Source: an uncultured bacterium
GTDB taxonomy: Bacteria; Pseudomonadota; Gammaproteobacteria; Burkholderiales; Burkholderiaceae_C
DNA length: 64,000 nucleotides
Direction: 5' to 3'
Assembly: GCA_903928495.1 (NCBI GenBank)
Contig: CAIYQZ010000074.1
Span: 1 to 64,000 of the forward strand
The number at the start of each line of letters is the position of its first letter. Position 1 is the stretch's first letter. Below are positions 1 through 8,958 of the stretch, in pieces. The position numbers and the translations under genes were made by a program. The notes below the pieces were generated by a model. The model was not told where the DNA came from. It searched no databases and saw only the letters and a program-made list of their open reading frames with translations.

Positions 1-28
1 AATCTTCGGTGGCAGGGCAAGCGAACAT
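1..28 (-). CDS. Start of a putative transposase, cut by the window edge
   Basis: Nine codons are visible (M-F-A-C-P-A-T-E-D) from an ATG at 26-28 on the - strand, and the frame continues beyond position 1. A GGGAG box lies seven bases upstream of the ATG, good spacing for translation. The position just inside the fragment that truncates msrA suggests a transposase. Nothing catalytic is visible, so the function is inferred only from context. Confidence 0.35.
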
Positions 29-114
29 ACGCAAACTCCCAGAAATCAGCTTGAATACACCAATAATCTGAGAGATATTTTACCGGAATCAGCCGAAATA
101 TCGTTATGAATCAA

Positions 115-132
115 TGATTTATGAATAAATCA
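115..132. repeat. 18-bp near-terminal palindrome of the inserted element
   Basis: TGATTTAT-GA-ATAAATCA is a perfect 8-bp inverted repeat around a two-base centre. It sits 7 bp inside the junction with msrA and upstream of the putative transposase start. It could be a transposase-binding or operator site, or part of the element end. Confidence 0.5.
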
Positions 133-139
133 GGGCCGA

Positions 140-604
140 CTAAATACCGCTGCGGTACTGGCTGCCCACATCGCAAAACTGACGGTCCTTCACCGTGGGG
201 TCGATGTGCCGCCAGAAGTACTCCACCAGTTGCGAGTAGCTGACCTTGGCTGGGTCGTACAACACGCGCACGGCCTCTGTGTGACCGGTGTGCCCGGCGC
301 TCACCGTTTCGTAGGTGGGGTTGGGTGTCTTGCCTGCGGTGTAGCCCGACTCCACGCCCACCACACCAGCCAGTTTTTCGAAGTCCGCTTCGATACACCA
401 GAAGCACCCGCCGGCAAACACGGCGTAGGCCATGGGTTTGCCGTCAACGACGGGGGCGGCAACCACTGCTGGTGGAGCCGCCGCAGCCTGCGGCGCTGCA
501 GCCTGGGAACAGCCAGCGAGGCCCAGCAGCACCAGTCCGGCGGCAGCGCACCACCGAACACGCACAAATGAAAAACGTGACGTCCAACTCGTGATGGGGT
601 TCAT
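140..604 (-). pseudogene. msrA: Peptide methionine (S)-S-oxide reductase MsrA, 3'-truncated, lipoprotein-type
   Basis: MsrA reduces methionine S-sulfoxide in proteins. The catalytic motif GCFWC is present around residue 66, followed by the family regions GVESGYTAG, HTEAV and DVGSQYRS. The N-terminus is a hydrophobic signal peptide ending in the lipobox LAGC, so the protein would be a membrane-anchored periplasmic lipoprotein. The frame stops at residue 154, immediately after the QYRS motif where family members continue for several dozen residues, at the junction with a probable insertion element. The start ATG at 602-604 lies 3 bp after the msrB stop, so the two genes were one operon. The active-site cysteine survives, but resolving cysteines in the missing tail would be lost; the product is probably inactive or unstable. 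Confidence 0.85.
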
Positions 605-607
605 GGA

Positions 608-1105
608 TCAGGTCCGCAAAGCGGGCAACGGTTGGCCCTGGGGTACAAAAGCCAAGGCCACACCGTTGTTGCAATAGCGCTTGCCGGTGGGCTTGGGGCC
701 GTCGTCGAACACGTGCCCATGGTGACCGCCGCAACGTGCGCAGTGGTACTCGGTTCGGGGGTAAATGAGCTTGAAATCTGTGGAAGTGCCCATTGCACCG
801 GGCAAGTGTTGCCAGAAACTGGGCCATCCGGTACCACTTTCGTACTTGTGCGCGGCATCAAAAACGGGCAGATGACAGGCGGCACACACATAGGTGCCCG
901 GTCTTTTTTCGGCGTTCAAAGGGCTGGTGCCTGCCCGCTCTGTGCCATGCTCGAACAACACGGCGTATGCGTTGGGCGACACCAGTTTGCGCCATTCGGC
1001 TTCGGTTTTCTTCAGCGGAAAAGCGGTTGCCGCCTGTGCCGTGCGCACCGAAGTGATGGCGGCCATCCAACCGGCGAGGTGCCTGAACAAGTTGCGTCTG
1101 TGCAT
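608..1105 (-). CDS. msrB: Peptide methionine (R)-S-oxide reductase MsrB, exported form
   Basis: MsrB reduces the R diastereomer of methionine sulfoxide. Two zinc-binding CxxC pairs are visible (CAAC, and CARCGGHHGHVF), and the catalytic Cys lies in RYCNNGV near residue 139. The first 26 residues contain RRNLFRH followed by a hydrophobic stretch ending in AQA-A, a twin-arginine-like or Sec signal peptide, so the enzyme acts in the periplasm. It is followed 3 bp later by msrA, forming an exported repair pair whose msrA partner is now broken. The 165-residue length fits a single-domain MsrB plus signal. The 184-bp gap upstream separates it divergently from the ABC transporter. Confidence 0.93.
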   Translation of the reverse strand: MHRRNLFRHLAGWMAAITSVRTAQAATAFPLKKTEAEWRKLVSPNAYAVLFEHGTERAGTSPLNAEKRPGTYVCAACHLPVFDAAHKYESGTGWPSFWQHLPGAMGTSTDFKLIYPRTEYHCARCGGHHGHVFDDGPKPTGKRYCNNGVALAFVPQGQPLPALRT

Positions 1106-1289
1106 GTGGGTGTCCTTGTGAAGTAGCGTGAAAGTCGTCGCGATTCGATGCGCTTGACTGCCAGTTCGTTCGGTATGCCTGACAAGTTACACCCGATCGA
1201 CAATTCAGGCTTGCAGCCGCAACGCATGGCCCCACATGCAGATGTGTGCTGACAACACATACACGCCACGCATTGACCGCGCATACCTC

Positions 1290-3074
1290 ATGTCGACAAC
1301 ATCCCAAGACCGCCCTTCAGCCCGTCACCCTCAGTCACTCAGCGGTCTGTGGCCCTTCCTGAAACCGTACCGCCTGCAAGTGGGTCTGGCTGCGCTGTTT
1401 CTGGTGCTGGCTGCTGCGGCCACGCTGCTGTTCCCAGTGGCGCTGCGCCACCTCATCGACGGAGGACTGGTGCCCGCCGACAAAAGCGGTCAGGCCATGG
1501 CACTGCGCGGGCACTTTGGTCAGTTGTTCGCGGTGGCCGTGGGGCTGGGGGTGTTTTCCGCCGCGCGTTTCTATGTGGTGAGTTGGCTGGGCGAGCGCGT
1601 CACAACCGATTTGCGCAATGCTGTTTACAGCCATGTGCTGCGCCAGAGCCCGCAGTTTTTCGAAACCACCCAGACCGGTGAAGTGCTCAGCCGCCTGACC
1701 ACGGACACCACCCTGGTGCAGACCGTCGTGGGCTCGTCGCTGAGCATGGGCCTGCGCAATGCCGTGATGGGCCTGGGCGCATTGGGGATGCTGGTGTGGA
1801 GCCACCCGGGCGTGATGCTGCAGGTGCTTGCCGTGGTGTTTCTGGTGGTCATGCCGGCCATGTGGTACGGGCGACGGGTGCGCAAACTCTCGCGGGCGAG
1901 CCAAGACCGCGTGGCCGACTCCAGTGCCCTGGCGGCCGAAGTACTGAACGCGATTCCGCTGGTGCAAAGCTACACCGCAGAGCAGCGGGAGGCACAGCGC
2001 TTTGCCATGTCGACCGAGGAAGCGTTTGACACCGCGACACGCCGCAGCCGGGCACGGGCGGTGCTGGTGGCCTTCATCATCATTGCCAACGCTGCGCTGG
2101 TGCTGTGGGGCTTGTATCAGGGAACGCAAGCGGTGCTTGCAGGCGAACTGACCGCGGGCGAGTTGGGCCAGGCGGCCTTTTATGTGGTGATTTTTGCGGG
2201 TGCCGTGGCCGTACTGGGCGAGGTGTATGGCGACCTGCTGCGTGCGGCAGGCGCGAGCGAGCGACTGATGGAGCTGCTGGCCACGCGTTCCCCGGTGCAG
2301 TCCCCTGCACACCCCGTGGCGGCACCGTGGCCTGAGCGTGGAAGTGACGTGTGCTTTGAAAACATCACGTTCAGTTACCCCTCGCGCCCCGGGCAAACTG
2401 CACTTGCAGGGTTCAGCCTGTCGGCCAGACCGGGCCAGACGGTGGCCTTGGTCGGCCCTAGCGGCGCGGGCAAAAGCACGGTGTTTGGCTTGTTGCTGCG
2501 CTTCTACGATGCCCAGGCCGGACGCATCGTGCTCGATGGTGTGCCCATCGACGACATGGACCTGGAGTCACTCCGTAAGCGAATAGGCATCGTGCCTCAG
2601 GACCCGGTGATTTTTTCGGCCAATGCGATGGAAAACATCCGCTACGGCAAACCAGACGCTTCGGACGACGAGGTGCGTGCTGCAGCGGTGGCGGCCTTTG
2701 CCGACGAGTTCATTTCGACGCTGCCCGAGGGTTACGCCACGTTCCTCGGGGAGCGTGGGGTCAGGCTGTCCGGCGGACAACGGCAGCGCATTGCCATCGC
2801 CAGGGCCATGCTGAAAAACCCCCCACTGCTGTTGCTGGATGAGGCGACGAGTGCATTGGATGCGCAGAGTGAACACATGGTGCAGGCCGCACTGGCGAGC
2901 GCCATGCGGGGCAGAACCACGCTGGTGATTGCCCACCGTCTGTCCACGGTGCAACAAGCCGACCAGATCGTGGTGCTTGACCATGGCAAGTGGGTGGAGC
3001 AAGGCACACATGCCGAATTGGTGGCGGCTGGCGGGGTGTATGCCGGCCTGGCAGCGCTGCAGTTTCAGGCTTGA
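1290..3074 (+). CDS. ABC exporter, fused transmembrane and ATPase domains (MsbA/ABCB type)
   Basis: This is a 594-residue half-transporter that would dimerise to export a lipid, peptide or drug. The N-terminal half has about six membrane helices in the type-1 exporter fold. The C-terminal half is the nucleotide-binding domain, with Walker A GPSGAGKST near residue 390, signature LSGGQRQR near 493, Walker B LLLLDEATSALD near 513 and the switch motif IAHRL near 546. I chose the ATG at 1290 (MSTTSQD) because the 18 residues upstream in the same frame are unlike the family. The substrate cannot be read from the sequence. It could be lipid A-related, but MsbA proper normally sits beside lpxK, which is absent here. 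Confidence 0.9.
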   Translation: MSTTSQDRPSARHPQSLSGLWPFLKPYRLQVGLAALFLVLAAAATLLFPVALRHLIDGGLVPADKSGQAMALRGHFGQLFAVAVGLGVFSAARFYVVSWLGERVTTDLRNAVYSHVLRQSPQFFETTQTGEVLSRLTTDTTLVQTVVGSSLSMGLRNAVMGLGALGMLVWSHPGVMLQVLAVVFLVVMPAMWYGRRVRKLSRASQDRVADSSALAAEVLNAIPLVQSYTAEQREAQRFAMSTEEAFDTATRRSRARAVLVAFIIIANAALVLWGLYQGTQAVLAGELTAGELGQAAFYVVIFAGAVAVLGEVYGDLLRAAGASERLMELLATRSPVQSPAHPVAAPWPERGSDVCFENITFSYPSRPGQTALAGFSLSARPGQTVALVGPSGAGKSTVFGLLLRFYDAQAGRIVLDGVPIDDMDLESLRKRIGIVPQDPVIFSANAMENIRYGKPDASDDEVRAAAVAAFADEFISTLPEGYATFLGERGVRLSGGQRQRIAIARAMLKNPPLLLLDEATSALDAQSEHMVQAALASAMRGRTTLVIAHRLSTVQQADQIVVLDHGKWVEQGTHAELVAAGGVYAGLAALQFQA

Positions 3075-3096
3075 GCCGAAGGGGGGCAGACGCCCA

Positions 3097-3120
3097 CCTT
3101 ATGCGTTTAGCGCATAAAGG
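3097..3120. other. Stem-loop between the ABC exporter and gdhA
   Basis: TTATGCG (3099-3105) pairs perfectly with CGCATAA (3111-3117) around the loop TTTAG. A further CC/GG pair extends the stem with a one-base bulge. No T-run follows, so it is not a canonical intrinsic terminator. It could be a processing or attenuation element in the gdhA leader. Confidence 0.5.
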
Positions 3121-3197
3121 GAGGTGAACTCAGCCTTGGACGCGGGAAACGAGGGCCCCTACAGTTCGCGCTTTCGAACACACAACGGAGACTCCCC

Positions 3198-4514
3198 ATG
3201 CAAACTTCCCCGACCTTGCCGGCCAACGTGCAAGCATCCTCACATTCTTTGCCTTCGTACCTTCAGGCAGACAACCTGGGCCCGTGGGGAACCTACCTTC
3301 AGCAAGTCGACCGGGTGGAGCCCTATCTGGGTCATCTGTCGCGTTGGCTGGAAACCCTCAAGCGGCCAAAGCGGGCACTGATTGTGGATGTGCCCATCCA
3401 GTTGGACAACGGCACGGTGGCGCATTTCGAGGGCTACCGCGTGCAACACAACACGTCGCGCGGCCCTGGCAAAGGTGGGGTGCGGTTTCACCAGGACGTG
3501 ACGCTGTCAGAGGTGATGGCCCTCTCTGCGTGGATGTCCATCAAAAACGCTGCAGTGAACGTGCCGTTTGGCGGTGCCAAGGGCGGTATCCGCGTGAACC
3601 CGAAACTGCTGTCCATGGGAGAACTGGAGCGCATCACCCGCCGCTACACCAGTGAAATCGGCATCATCATCGGCCCCACCAAAGACATTCCGGCCCCGGA
3701 TGTGAACACCAATGAGCAAGTGATGGCCTGGATGATGGACACCTATTCCATGAACGAAGGCTCCACAGCCACGGGCGTGGTCACCGGCAAACCCGTGGAC
3801 TTGGGCGGCTCGCTGGGGCGGCGTGAAGCGACGGGCCGAGGCGTATTCACCGTTGGCTGCGAAGCAGCGGCACACATCGGCCTGGATGTCACCACGGCGC
3901 GGATCGCGGTCCAAGGCTTCGGCAATGTCGGTGGAATTGCAGCCAAGCTGTTTGCACAGGCCGGCGCGCGTGTGGTGGCAGTGCAGGACCATGGCGGGAC
4001 CATCTTCCGTGAGGCAGGTCTTGACGTGGACCGGCTGCTGGCACATGTGGCACGTGTGGGCTCAGTTGCAGGGTTTGAGCATGCCGAGGTGCTGAGCCCG
4101 GATGCCTTTTGGGACGTACCTTGCGACATCCTGATTCCCGCAGCGTTGGAAGGACAAATCACCGCAGCCAACGCAGGTCGCATCCAGGCACGCATGGTGA
4201 TCGAAGGGGCAAACGGCCCGACCACGCCACAGGCAGACGACATACTTAACGAACGGAACATTCTGGTGCTGCCCGACGTGATTGCCAACGCCGGTGGGGT
4301 CACCGTGAGTTACTTCGAGTGGGTGCAGGATTTCTCGAGCTTCTTCTGGAGCGAAGACGAAATCAACGCCAGGTTGGTGCGGGTGATGCGCGAAGCCTTT
4401 GCTGGGGTGTGGCAGGTGGCTCAAGACCACAAGGTGAGCCTGCGGACAGCCACGTTCATTGTGGCGTGCAAACGCATCCTGCACGCCCGCGAAATGCGGG
4501 GTCTCTACCCCTGA
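3198..4514 (+). CDS. gdhA: Glu/Leu/Phe/Val family glutamate dehydrogenase
   Basis: The enzyme interconverts glutamate with 2-oxoglutarate and ammonium using NAD(P). The substrate-binding lysine region [11 protein letters not shown] lies near residue 120, the catalytic Asp region [14 protein letters not shown] follows, and the dinucleotide-binding glycine motif GFGNVGG lies near 240. The 438-residue length is typical of the hexameric class. A GGAG box sits seven bases before the ATG at 3198. It stands alone after the ABC exporter, and its end is only 16 bp from the convergent DUF1178 gene. It could assimilate ammonium made by the nitrate genes near 35 kb, but no regulatory link is visible. Cofactor preference is not certain. 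Confidence 0.95.
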   Translation: MQTSPTLPANVQASSHSLPSYLQADNLGPWGTYLQQVDRVEPYLGHLSRWLETLKRPKRALIVDVPIQLDNGTVAHFEGYRVQHNTSRGPGKGGVRFHQDVTLSEVMALSAWMSIKNAAVNVPFGGAKGGIRVNPKLLSMGELERITRRYTSEIGIIIGPTKDIPAPDVNTNEQVMAWMMDTYSMNEGSTATGVVTGKPVDLGGSLGRREATGRGVFTVGCEAAAHIGLDVTTARIAVQGFGNVGGIAAKLFAQAGARVVAVQDHGGTIFREAGLDVDRLLAHVARVGSVAGFEHAEVLSPDAFWDVPCDILIPAALEGQITAANAGRIQARMVIEGANGPTTPQADDILNERNILVLPDVIANAGGVTVSYFEWVQDFSSFFWSEDEINARLVRVMREAFAGVWQVAQDHKVSLRTATFIVACKRILHAREMRGLYP

Positions 4515-4530
4515 ACCCAGTAAGCCAGGG

Positions 4531-4971
4531 TCACTGCAGGGGCTCTTTCAACCCGGGAATGTTGGGCAAAGGCAGCACCGGAACGCCATCGTCCAGCAAC
4601 TCCTCAAACTGCTTGGCCGTTGCCTCACCCCGGATGGCACGCTGCGGCAGCTCTCCGTTGTGCATGCGACGGGCCTGGTCGGCAAACCGGGGCCCAACGT
4701 CTTGTGACTGTTGAACGAGCTGACGCAAAGCGGCCAACACGTGACCGTCAGAGTCATGGGCGAGGTTTGCCACTTCGTCCGTCACCGAGTCCTGGGACGG
4801 TGAAGCGTTCAGATTCAAACGGGGGGCACTGGGCACGCGCACCACTTGAGGGCTTGCGCACAGCGGGCACTCCAGCAGGCCGCGCTCCAACTGTCCGTCG
4901 TAGTCAGCTTCGCTGCCAAACCACCCTTCAAAAGAGTGCCCTGACCCGCAACGCAAATTGAATACCTTCAT
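4531..4971 (-). CDS. DUF1178 family protein
   Basis: A 146-residue soluble protein starting MKVFNLRCGSGHSFEGWF, with a zinc-ribbon-like layout: a CxxxH (CGSGH) near the start and LECPLCAS near residue 40. This is characteristic of DUF1178, which has no established function. The start at 4971 was chosen over an upstream frame extension because the family begins at MKVF. It is the last gene of the complex I run, one base after the NUDIX gene, so it is translationally coupled. The C-terminal region is charged and glutamine-rich. I cannot assign a reaction. Confidence 0.85.
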   Translation of the reverse strand: MKVFNLRCGSGHSFEGWFGSEADYDGQLERGLLECPLCASPQVVRVPSAPRLNLNASPSQDSVTDEVANLAHDSDGHVLAALRQLVQQSQDVGPRFADQARRMHNGELPQRAIRGEATAKQFEELLDDGVPVLPLPNIPGLKEPLQ

Positions 4972-4972
4972 C

Positions 4973-5617
4973 TCACACGGGCCCGATGGAAGGAACCCGT
5001 GGCCCCGGTGGTGCCACATGTCCAGACAGGTCACAACCGGCCCAGTTCAGCACCCAACGACCCGACAACACGTTCTGCCACCAGAAAGCGCCCGTCAGCG
5101 TTTTCGCATCAGTCACGGCACCGCTTTGGCAGGCCAGCATCAATTCATCAAAAGTCGAAGAAAAGACCTCCAGAAATTCGCCCGCGTCCAATCGACTGGC
5201 ACCAGGCAACAACTGGCGGGCAAACCACACGTCGATGTGTTCGGTGGAATATGAAATGACCGGGTGAATGGTGCCTGCGTAGGCCCATTCGCGCGCGGTG
5301 TAACCTGTTTCTTCAAGCAACTCTCGCTGGGCACACAACAGGCTGTGCTCGCCAGCGTCCAGTTTGCCTGCGGGGAACTCCACCATCACGCGCCCCATTG
5401 GATAACGGTACTGACGCTCCAGCAACACCCCGCCGTCGTCCAGCAGGGGAATCACCATCACTGCACCGGGGTGAACAAGGTATTCCCGCGTTGCAGCAGT
5501 TCCGTCGGGCAGGCGAATGTTATCCTGAAAAGCCTTCAGCATATGCCCTTGAGCCAACGGCTTGCGGTGTGTGCCAACCTCAACCAAGTGAGGAAAGTCC
5601 GCGTTGTCCAAGTTCAT
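4973..5617 (-). CDS. NUDIX hydrolase, ADP-ribose pyrophosphatase-like
   Basis: NUDIX enzymes hydrolyse nucleoside diphosphates linked to another moiety. The NUDIX box is visible around residues 87-109: GKLDAGE followed by AQRELLEETGY, with the metal-binding REL-EE-G core intact. The 214-residue length and an N-terminal beta domain before the box fit the ADP-ribose pyrophosphatase (NudF/YffH) branch. The exact substrate is inferred. It lies between DUF2818 and DUF1178 downstream of nuoN, an arrangement recurrent in Burkholderiales. NADH turnover products could be its substrates, but that is speculative. Confidence 0.88.
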   Translation of the reverse strand: MNLDNADFPHLVEVGTHRKPLAQGHMLKAFQDNIRLPDGTAATREYLVHPGAVMVIPLLDDGGVLLERQYRYPMGRVMVEFPAGKLDAGEHSLLCAQRELLEETGYTAREWAYAGTIHPVISYSTEHIDVWFARQLLPGASRLDAGEFLEVFSSTFDELMLACQSGAVTDAKTLTGAFWWQNVLSGRWVLNWAGCDLSGHVAPPGPRVPSIGPV

Positions 5618-5656
5618 GCAGGCAGCCAGACAACTTTGCGCCGATGGGCCAACAAC

Positions 5657-5953
5657 TCAGCCTTTGCGCAGATAGCGGAACACAAAACCCGGGAAAGCGA
5701 GGGTCAGAAAGAGTGCGGCCGTGGTGGCATAAAACTCCCAGCGCTGAGGGTATATCTGCCCTACAGACTGCTCAAGAAGCAATGCAACGCCCCCCACCAC
5801 GAAGTACAGGACAACCAACTCAACCAAGCGAATCAACAAGGTTTTGGACCGCTTGGCCGGAATGAGGGCGAAAACCCGATCAGTGACAAAGGGCAGATTG
5901 GCCCCGACCAACGCCATCAATACAACCAGCCAAACCGATGTTTCCAAAGACAT
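5657..5953 (-). CDS. DUF2818 small membrane protein downstream of nuoN
   Basis: A 98-residue inner-membrane protein with three predicted hydrophobic helices, near residues 5-25, 40-62 and 73-92. It ends in the basic tail FRYLRKG. It matches the DUF2818 pattern found directly after nuoN in beta-proteobacteria. The 10-bp gap to nuoN indicates one transcript with complex I. A role in complex I assembly or stability is suggested only by position; no catalytic residues are visible. Confidence 0.85.
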   Translation of the reverse strand: MSLETSVWLVVLMALVGANLPFVTDRVFALIPAKRSKTLLIRLVELVVLYFVVGGVALLLEQSVGQIYPQRWEFYATTAALFLTLAFPGFVFRYLRKG

Positions 5954-5963
5954 TCAGCAAGCC

Positions 5964-7448
5964 TCAGGGAATGAGGTGACCAATGGCCTGGCCACACAAG
6001 GTCATGAGCCCACCAGGCACCAGTCCCAGAACCAGCACAAGCAGGCCATTCACGTAGAGTACAGCCCGCGCATCGGGGGTGGCCTCAATGGGCGCCGTCT
6101 GTACTGGCGCGTCAAAGTACATCACCTTGACTACCCGCAAGTAATAGAACGCGCCCACCAGTGACATCATCACGGCAAACACCGCCAAGCCGACGTAGAC
6201 GGGTTGGCTTGAAGCCAACAAAGCCTGCAACACAGCCAGTTTGGCGTAGAAGCCCACCAACGGCGGAATGCCTGCCAGCGAAAACATGCAAATGGCCATC
6301 ACTCCCGCCAGCACAGGACTGCGTTGGTTCAAACCCGCAAAATCTGCAATGTGCTCTGATTCAAAGTCACGCCGGGCCAGTATGAGCATCACGCCGAAGG
6401 TAGCGAGCGTGGTGAGGACATAGGTGATGGCGTAGAACATGGCGGCGCTGTACGCATTGCCAAGGTTGCTGGAGTCGTCACCCACCTTGCCAGCCACAAA
6501 CGCCAACAGGAGGAAGCCCATCTGTGAAATCGTTGAGAACGCCAACATGCGCTTGAGATTGGTTTGCGCAATGGCAGCGAGGTTACCCACCAGCAAAGAA
6601 CCAACAGCCAAGACTGCCAGCATTTGTTGCCAATCGAAAGACAACGGCAACAAGCCCTCGACCAGCAAACGGATGACGATCGCAAATGCGGCGAGCTTGG
6701 GAGCACCGGCAATCAGCAATGTGGCAGAAGTGGGAGCTCCATGGTAGACGTCGGGCAGCCACATGTGAAACGGTACCGCGCCCAGTTTGAAGGCCAGCCC
6801 CGCCACCAGAAACACAACCCCCAGCACCAACACTTGTTTGTTGGCCACGCCGGCACCCACACCCTCAAACACTTTGACGAGGTCAAGGCTGCCCGTGGCG
6901 CCATACAACATGGACATGCCGTACAGCATGAAACCGCTGGCCATGGCACCCAGCACAAAGTACTTCATGGCGGCCTCTGTCGCACGCGCGTCGTCGCGAC
7001 GCAAAGCCACCAGCGCATAACTGGACAGCGTCAGCATTTCCAAGCCAAGGTAAATGACAAGGAAGTTGTGTCCCGAAATCATCACGAAGATGCCCAGCAA
7101 CGAAAATAGCGACAAGGAGAACAGTTCCCCCCCTCGCAACATGTCGCGTTGGGCTGAATACGAACGCCCGTACACCAAGGTGGCCATCATGGCCAAGCTG
7201 GCAAAACACTTCAACCAATTGCCCAGGGGGTCAGTGACCACCATGCCACCGAAGCCCGTGACGGTTTGACCCGTGTTGGCGTACATCGCCAACAAAATGG
7301 CCAAAGTGGCAAGGGTCATGAGCGTCAATGCATGTGTGGTGCCGCGCAAGGGGGTCTTCACACCCAAGTCGACCAAGGCAATGACACAAGCCATGACCAA
7401 AAGGAGAATTTCAGGGTAGGCCACCACCCAGCTGATGTTGTCGATCAT
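5964..7448 (-). CDS. nuoN: NADH-quinone oxidoreductase subunit N
   Basis: One of three antiporter-like membrane subunits of respiratory complex I, contributing to proton pumping. The 494 residues form about 14 membrane helices. The helix with the buried lysine motif GLAFKLGAVPFHMWLPDVYHGAP is intact, as is the discontinuous-helix region around LKRMLAFSTISQMGF. The start MIDNISWV at 7448 follows nuoM by 21 bp. It closes the nuo set, which is in the usual A to N order with fused neither C nor D. Confidence 0.97.
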   Translation of the reverse strand: MIDNISWVVAYPEILLLVMACVIALVDLGVKTPLRGTTHALTLMTLATLAILLAMYANTGQTVTGFGGMVVTDPLGNWLKCFASLAMMATLVYGRSYSAQRDMLRGGELFSLSLFSLLGIFVMISGHNFLVIYLGLEMLTLSSYALVALRRDDARATEAAMKYFVLGAMASGFMLYGMSMLYGATGSLDLVKVFEGVGAGVANKQVLVLGVVFLVAGLAFKLGAVPFHMWLPDVYHGAPTSATLLIAGAPKLAAFAIVIRLLVEGLLPLSFDWQQMLAVLAVGSLLVGNLAAIAQTNLKRMLAFSTISQMGFLLLAFVAGKVGDDSSNLGNAYSAAMFYAITYVLTTLATFGVMLILARRDFESEHIADFAGLNQRSPVLAGVMAICMFSLAGIPPLVGFYAKLAVLQALLASSQPVYVGLAVFAVMMSLVGAFYYLRVVKVMYFDAPVQTAPIEATPDARAVLYVNGLLVLVLGLVPGGLMTLCGQAIGHLIP

Positions 7449-7469
7449 TGGCTATCTCAGTGTGTAACG

Positions 7470-8945
7470 TCAGGGCAGCTTGGAAACTGCGACATGCTGC
7501 AACAGCTGCGCAACGGACGTGTTCATGACATCCGTGAATGGTTTGGGATACACCCCCATGGCCAAAACAGCCAGCGCCAGCAAGGAAAGCATGAAGAACT
7601 CACGTGCATTGATGTCAACCAGTTCCTTGACATGTGCATTCCCTGGCTCGCCCAGGTAAACCCGCTTGAACATCCAGAGGCTGTAGGCAGCACCGAAAAT
7701 CAAAGCTGTGGCAGCCAAAGCACCAACCCAAAAGTTGGCTTTGACTGCGGCGAGGATGACCATCCATTCACCAACAAAACCTGCGGTTCCTGGCAAGCCA
7801 CAGTTGGCCATGACAAACAACAAGGCGAATGCCGCGAACTTAGGCATGGTATTCACGACGCCGCCGTAATCCGCGATCTGGCGTGAGTGCATCCGGTCAT
7901 ACAACACGCCGATGCTCAAGAACATGGCCGCTGACACGAAGCCGTGCGCGATCATCTGAACGATGGCTCCAGATACACCGAGGTCGTTGAAGATGAAAAA
8001 GCCCAAGGTCACGAAACCCATGTGTGCCACTGAAGAATAGGCCACCAGTTTCTTCATGTCCTGCTGAACCATGGCCACAAGACCGACGTACAACACGGCG
8101 ACCAATGACAACCCCACCATCAGCCCAGCCCATTCGTGAGACGCATCAGGCGTGATAGGCATTGAAAAGCGCAGGAACCCGTAAGCACCCAGCTTCAGCA
8201 TGATGGCAGCCAGTACTGCCGATCCGCCCGTGGGCGCCTCCACGTGCACGTCAGGAAGCCACGTATGAACAGGCCACATGGGCACTTTGACAGCAAATGC
8301 CGCAAAAAAGGCAAAAAACAGCAAGGTTTGAGCTGAGCTGCCCAGAGGTAACTTGTGCCAAGTCAGTATGTCGAAACTGCCACCGGACTGGTTATACAAG
8401 TACACCAGCGCCACCAGTATGAGCAACGAGCCCAACAACGTGTAGAGGAAGAATTTGAAGGCCGCATAAATCTTGTTGGGCCCACCCCAAATACCAATGA
8501 TCAAGTACATCGGGATCAAGGTGGCTTCAAAAAACACGTAAAACAACATGCCATCCAGCGCACTGAACACACCGATCATCAACCCCGAGAGAATCAGGAA
8601 AGCCCCCATGTACTGGTTGACCCGCTCGGTGATGACCTCCCAAGCAGACACAACCACGATGAATGTGATGAAAGCGGTCAGGGGGATGAGCCACAGCGAA
8701 ATGCCGTCCACGCCCAAGTGGTAGTGGATGTTGAACCTCTCTATCCACAAAGCCTTTTCAACAAATTGCATTGCCGCTGAGTCGTTGACAAACCCCACAT
8801 ACAGCGGAAGGGTGATGGCCAACCCGACCAAAGCACCGACCAAGGCTATCCACCTGACCACATTGGCCTGATCATCCCGACCCAATGCCAAAAGCACCAC
8901 ACCGAACAGCACCGGTGTCCAAATCGCTAGGCTCAGCAAACCCAT
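7470..8945 (-). CDS. nuoM: NADH-quinone oxidoreductase subunit M
   Basis: A membrane antiporter-like subunit of complex I (491 residues, about 14 helices). The conserved lysine helix FAAFAVKVPMWPVHTWLPD and the motif LVAYSSVAHMGF, with its pumping lysine region, are present. It follows nuoL by 13 bp and precedes nuoN by 21 bp within the single - strand operon. Confidence 0.97.
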   Translation of the reverse strand: MGLLSLAIWTPVLFGVVLLALGRDDQANVVRWIALVGALVGLAITLPLYVGFVNDSAAMQFVEKALWIERFNIHYHLGVDGISLWLIPLTAFITFIVVVSAWEVITERVNQYMGAFLILSGLMIGVFSALDGMLFYVFFEATLIPMYLIIGIWGGPNKIYAAFKFFLYTLLGSLLILVALVYLYNQSGGSFDILTWHKLPLGSSAQTLLFFAFFAAFAVKVPMWPVHTWLPDVHVEAPTGGSAVLAAIMLKLGAYGFLRFSMPITPDASHEWAGLMVGLSLVAVLYVGLVAMVQQDMKKLVAYSSVAHMGFVTLGFFIFNDLGVSGAIVQMIAHGFVSAAMFLSIGVLYDRMHSRQIADYGGVVNTMPKFAAFALLFVMANCGLPGTAGFVGEWMVILAAVKANFWVGALAATALIFGAAYSLWMFKRVYLGEPGNAHVKELVDINAREFFMLSLLALAVLAMGVYPKPFTDVMNTSVAQLLQHVAVSKLP

Positions 8946-8958
8946 TTAGTTCTTCTCC

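Larger units (their letters stand above)
1..139 (-). mobile_element. Edge of a probable insertion sequence that truncates msrA
   Basis: The msrA reading frame loses all family similarity exactly where the base composition changes, at about position 139. The first 139 bases are AT-rich, with stop codons in several frames, unlike the GC-rich host genes. On the - strand this segment ends in a GGGAG ribosome-binding site and an ATG at 26-28 that reads off the window edge, as expected for the left end and leader of an insertion sequence whose transposase lies outside the window. An 18-bp palindrome lies at 115-132. The IS identity is inferred. The few residues visible recall IS5-type transposases, but this is too short for family assignment. 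Confidence 0.5.

Noticed and set aside
1236-1289. Upstream start for the ABC exporter
   Set aside because: The extra 18 residues are hydrophilic and not exporter-like; the ATG at 1290 begins a normal N-terminus.
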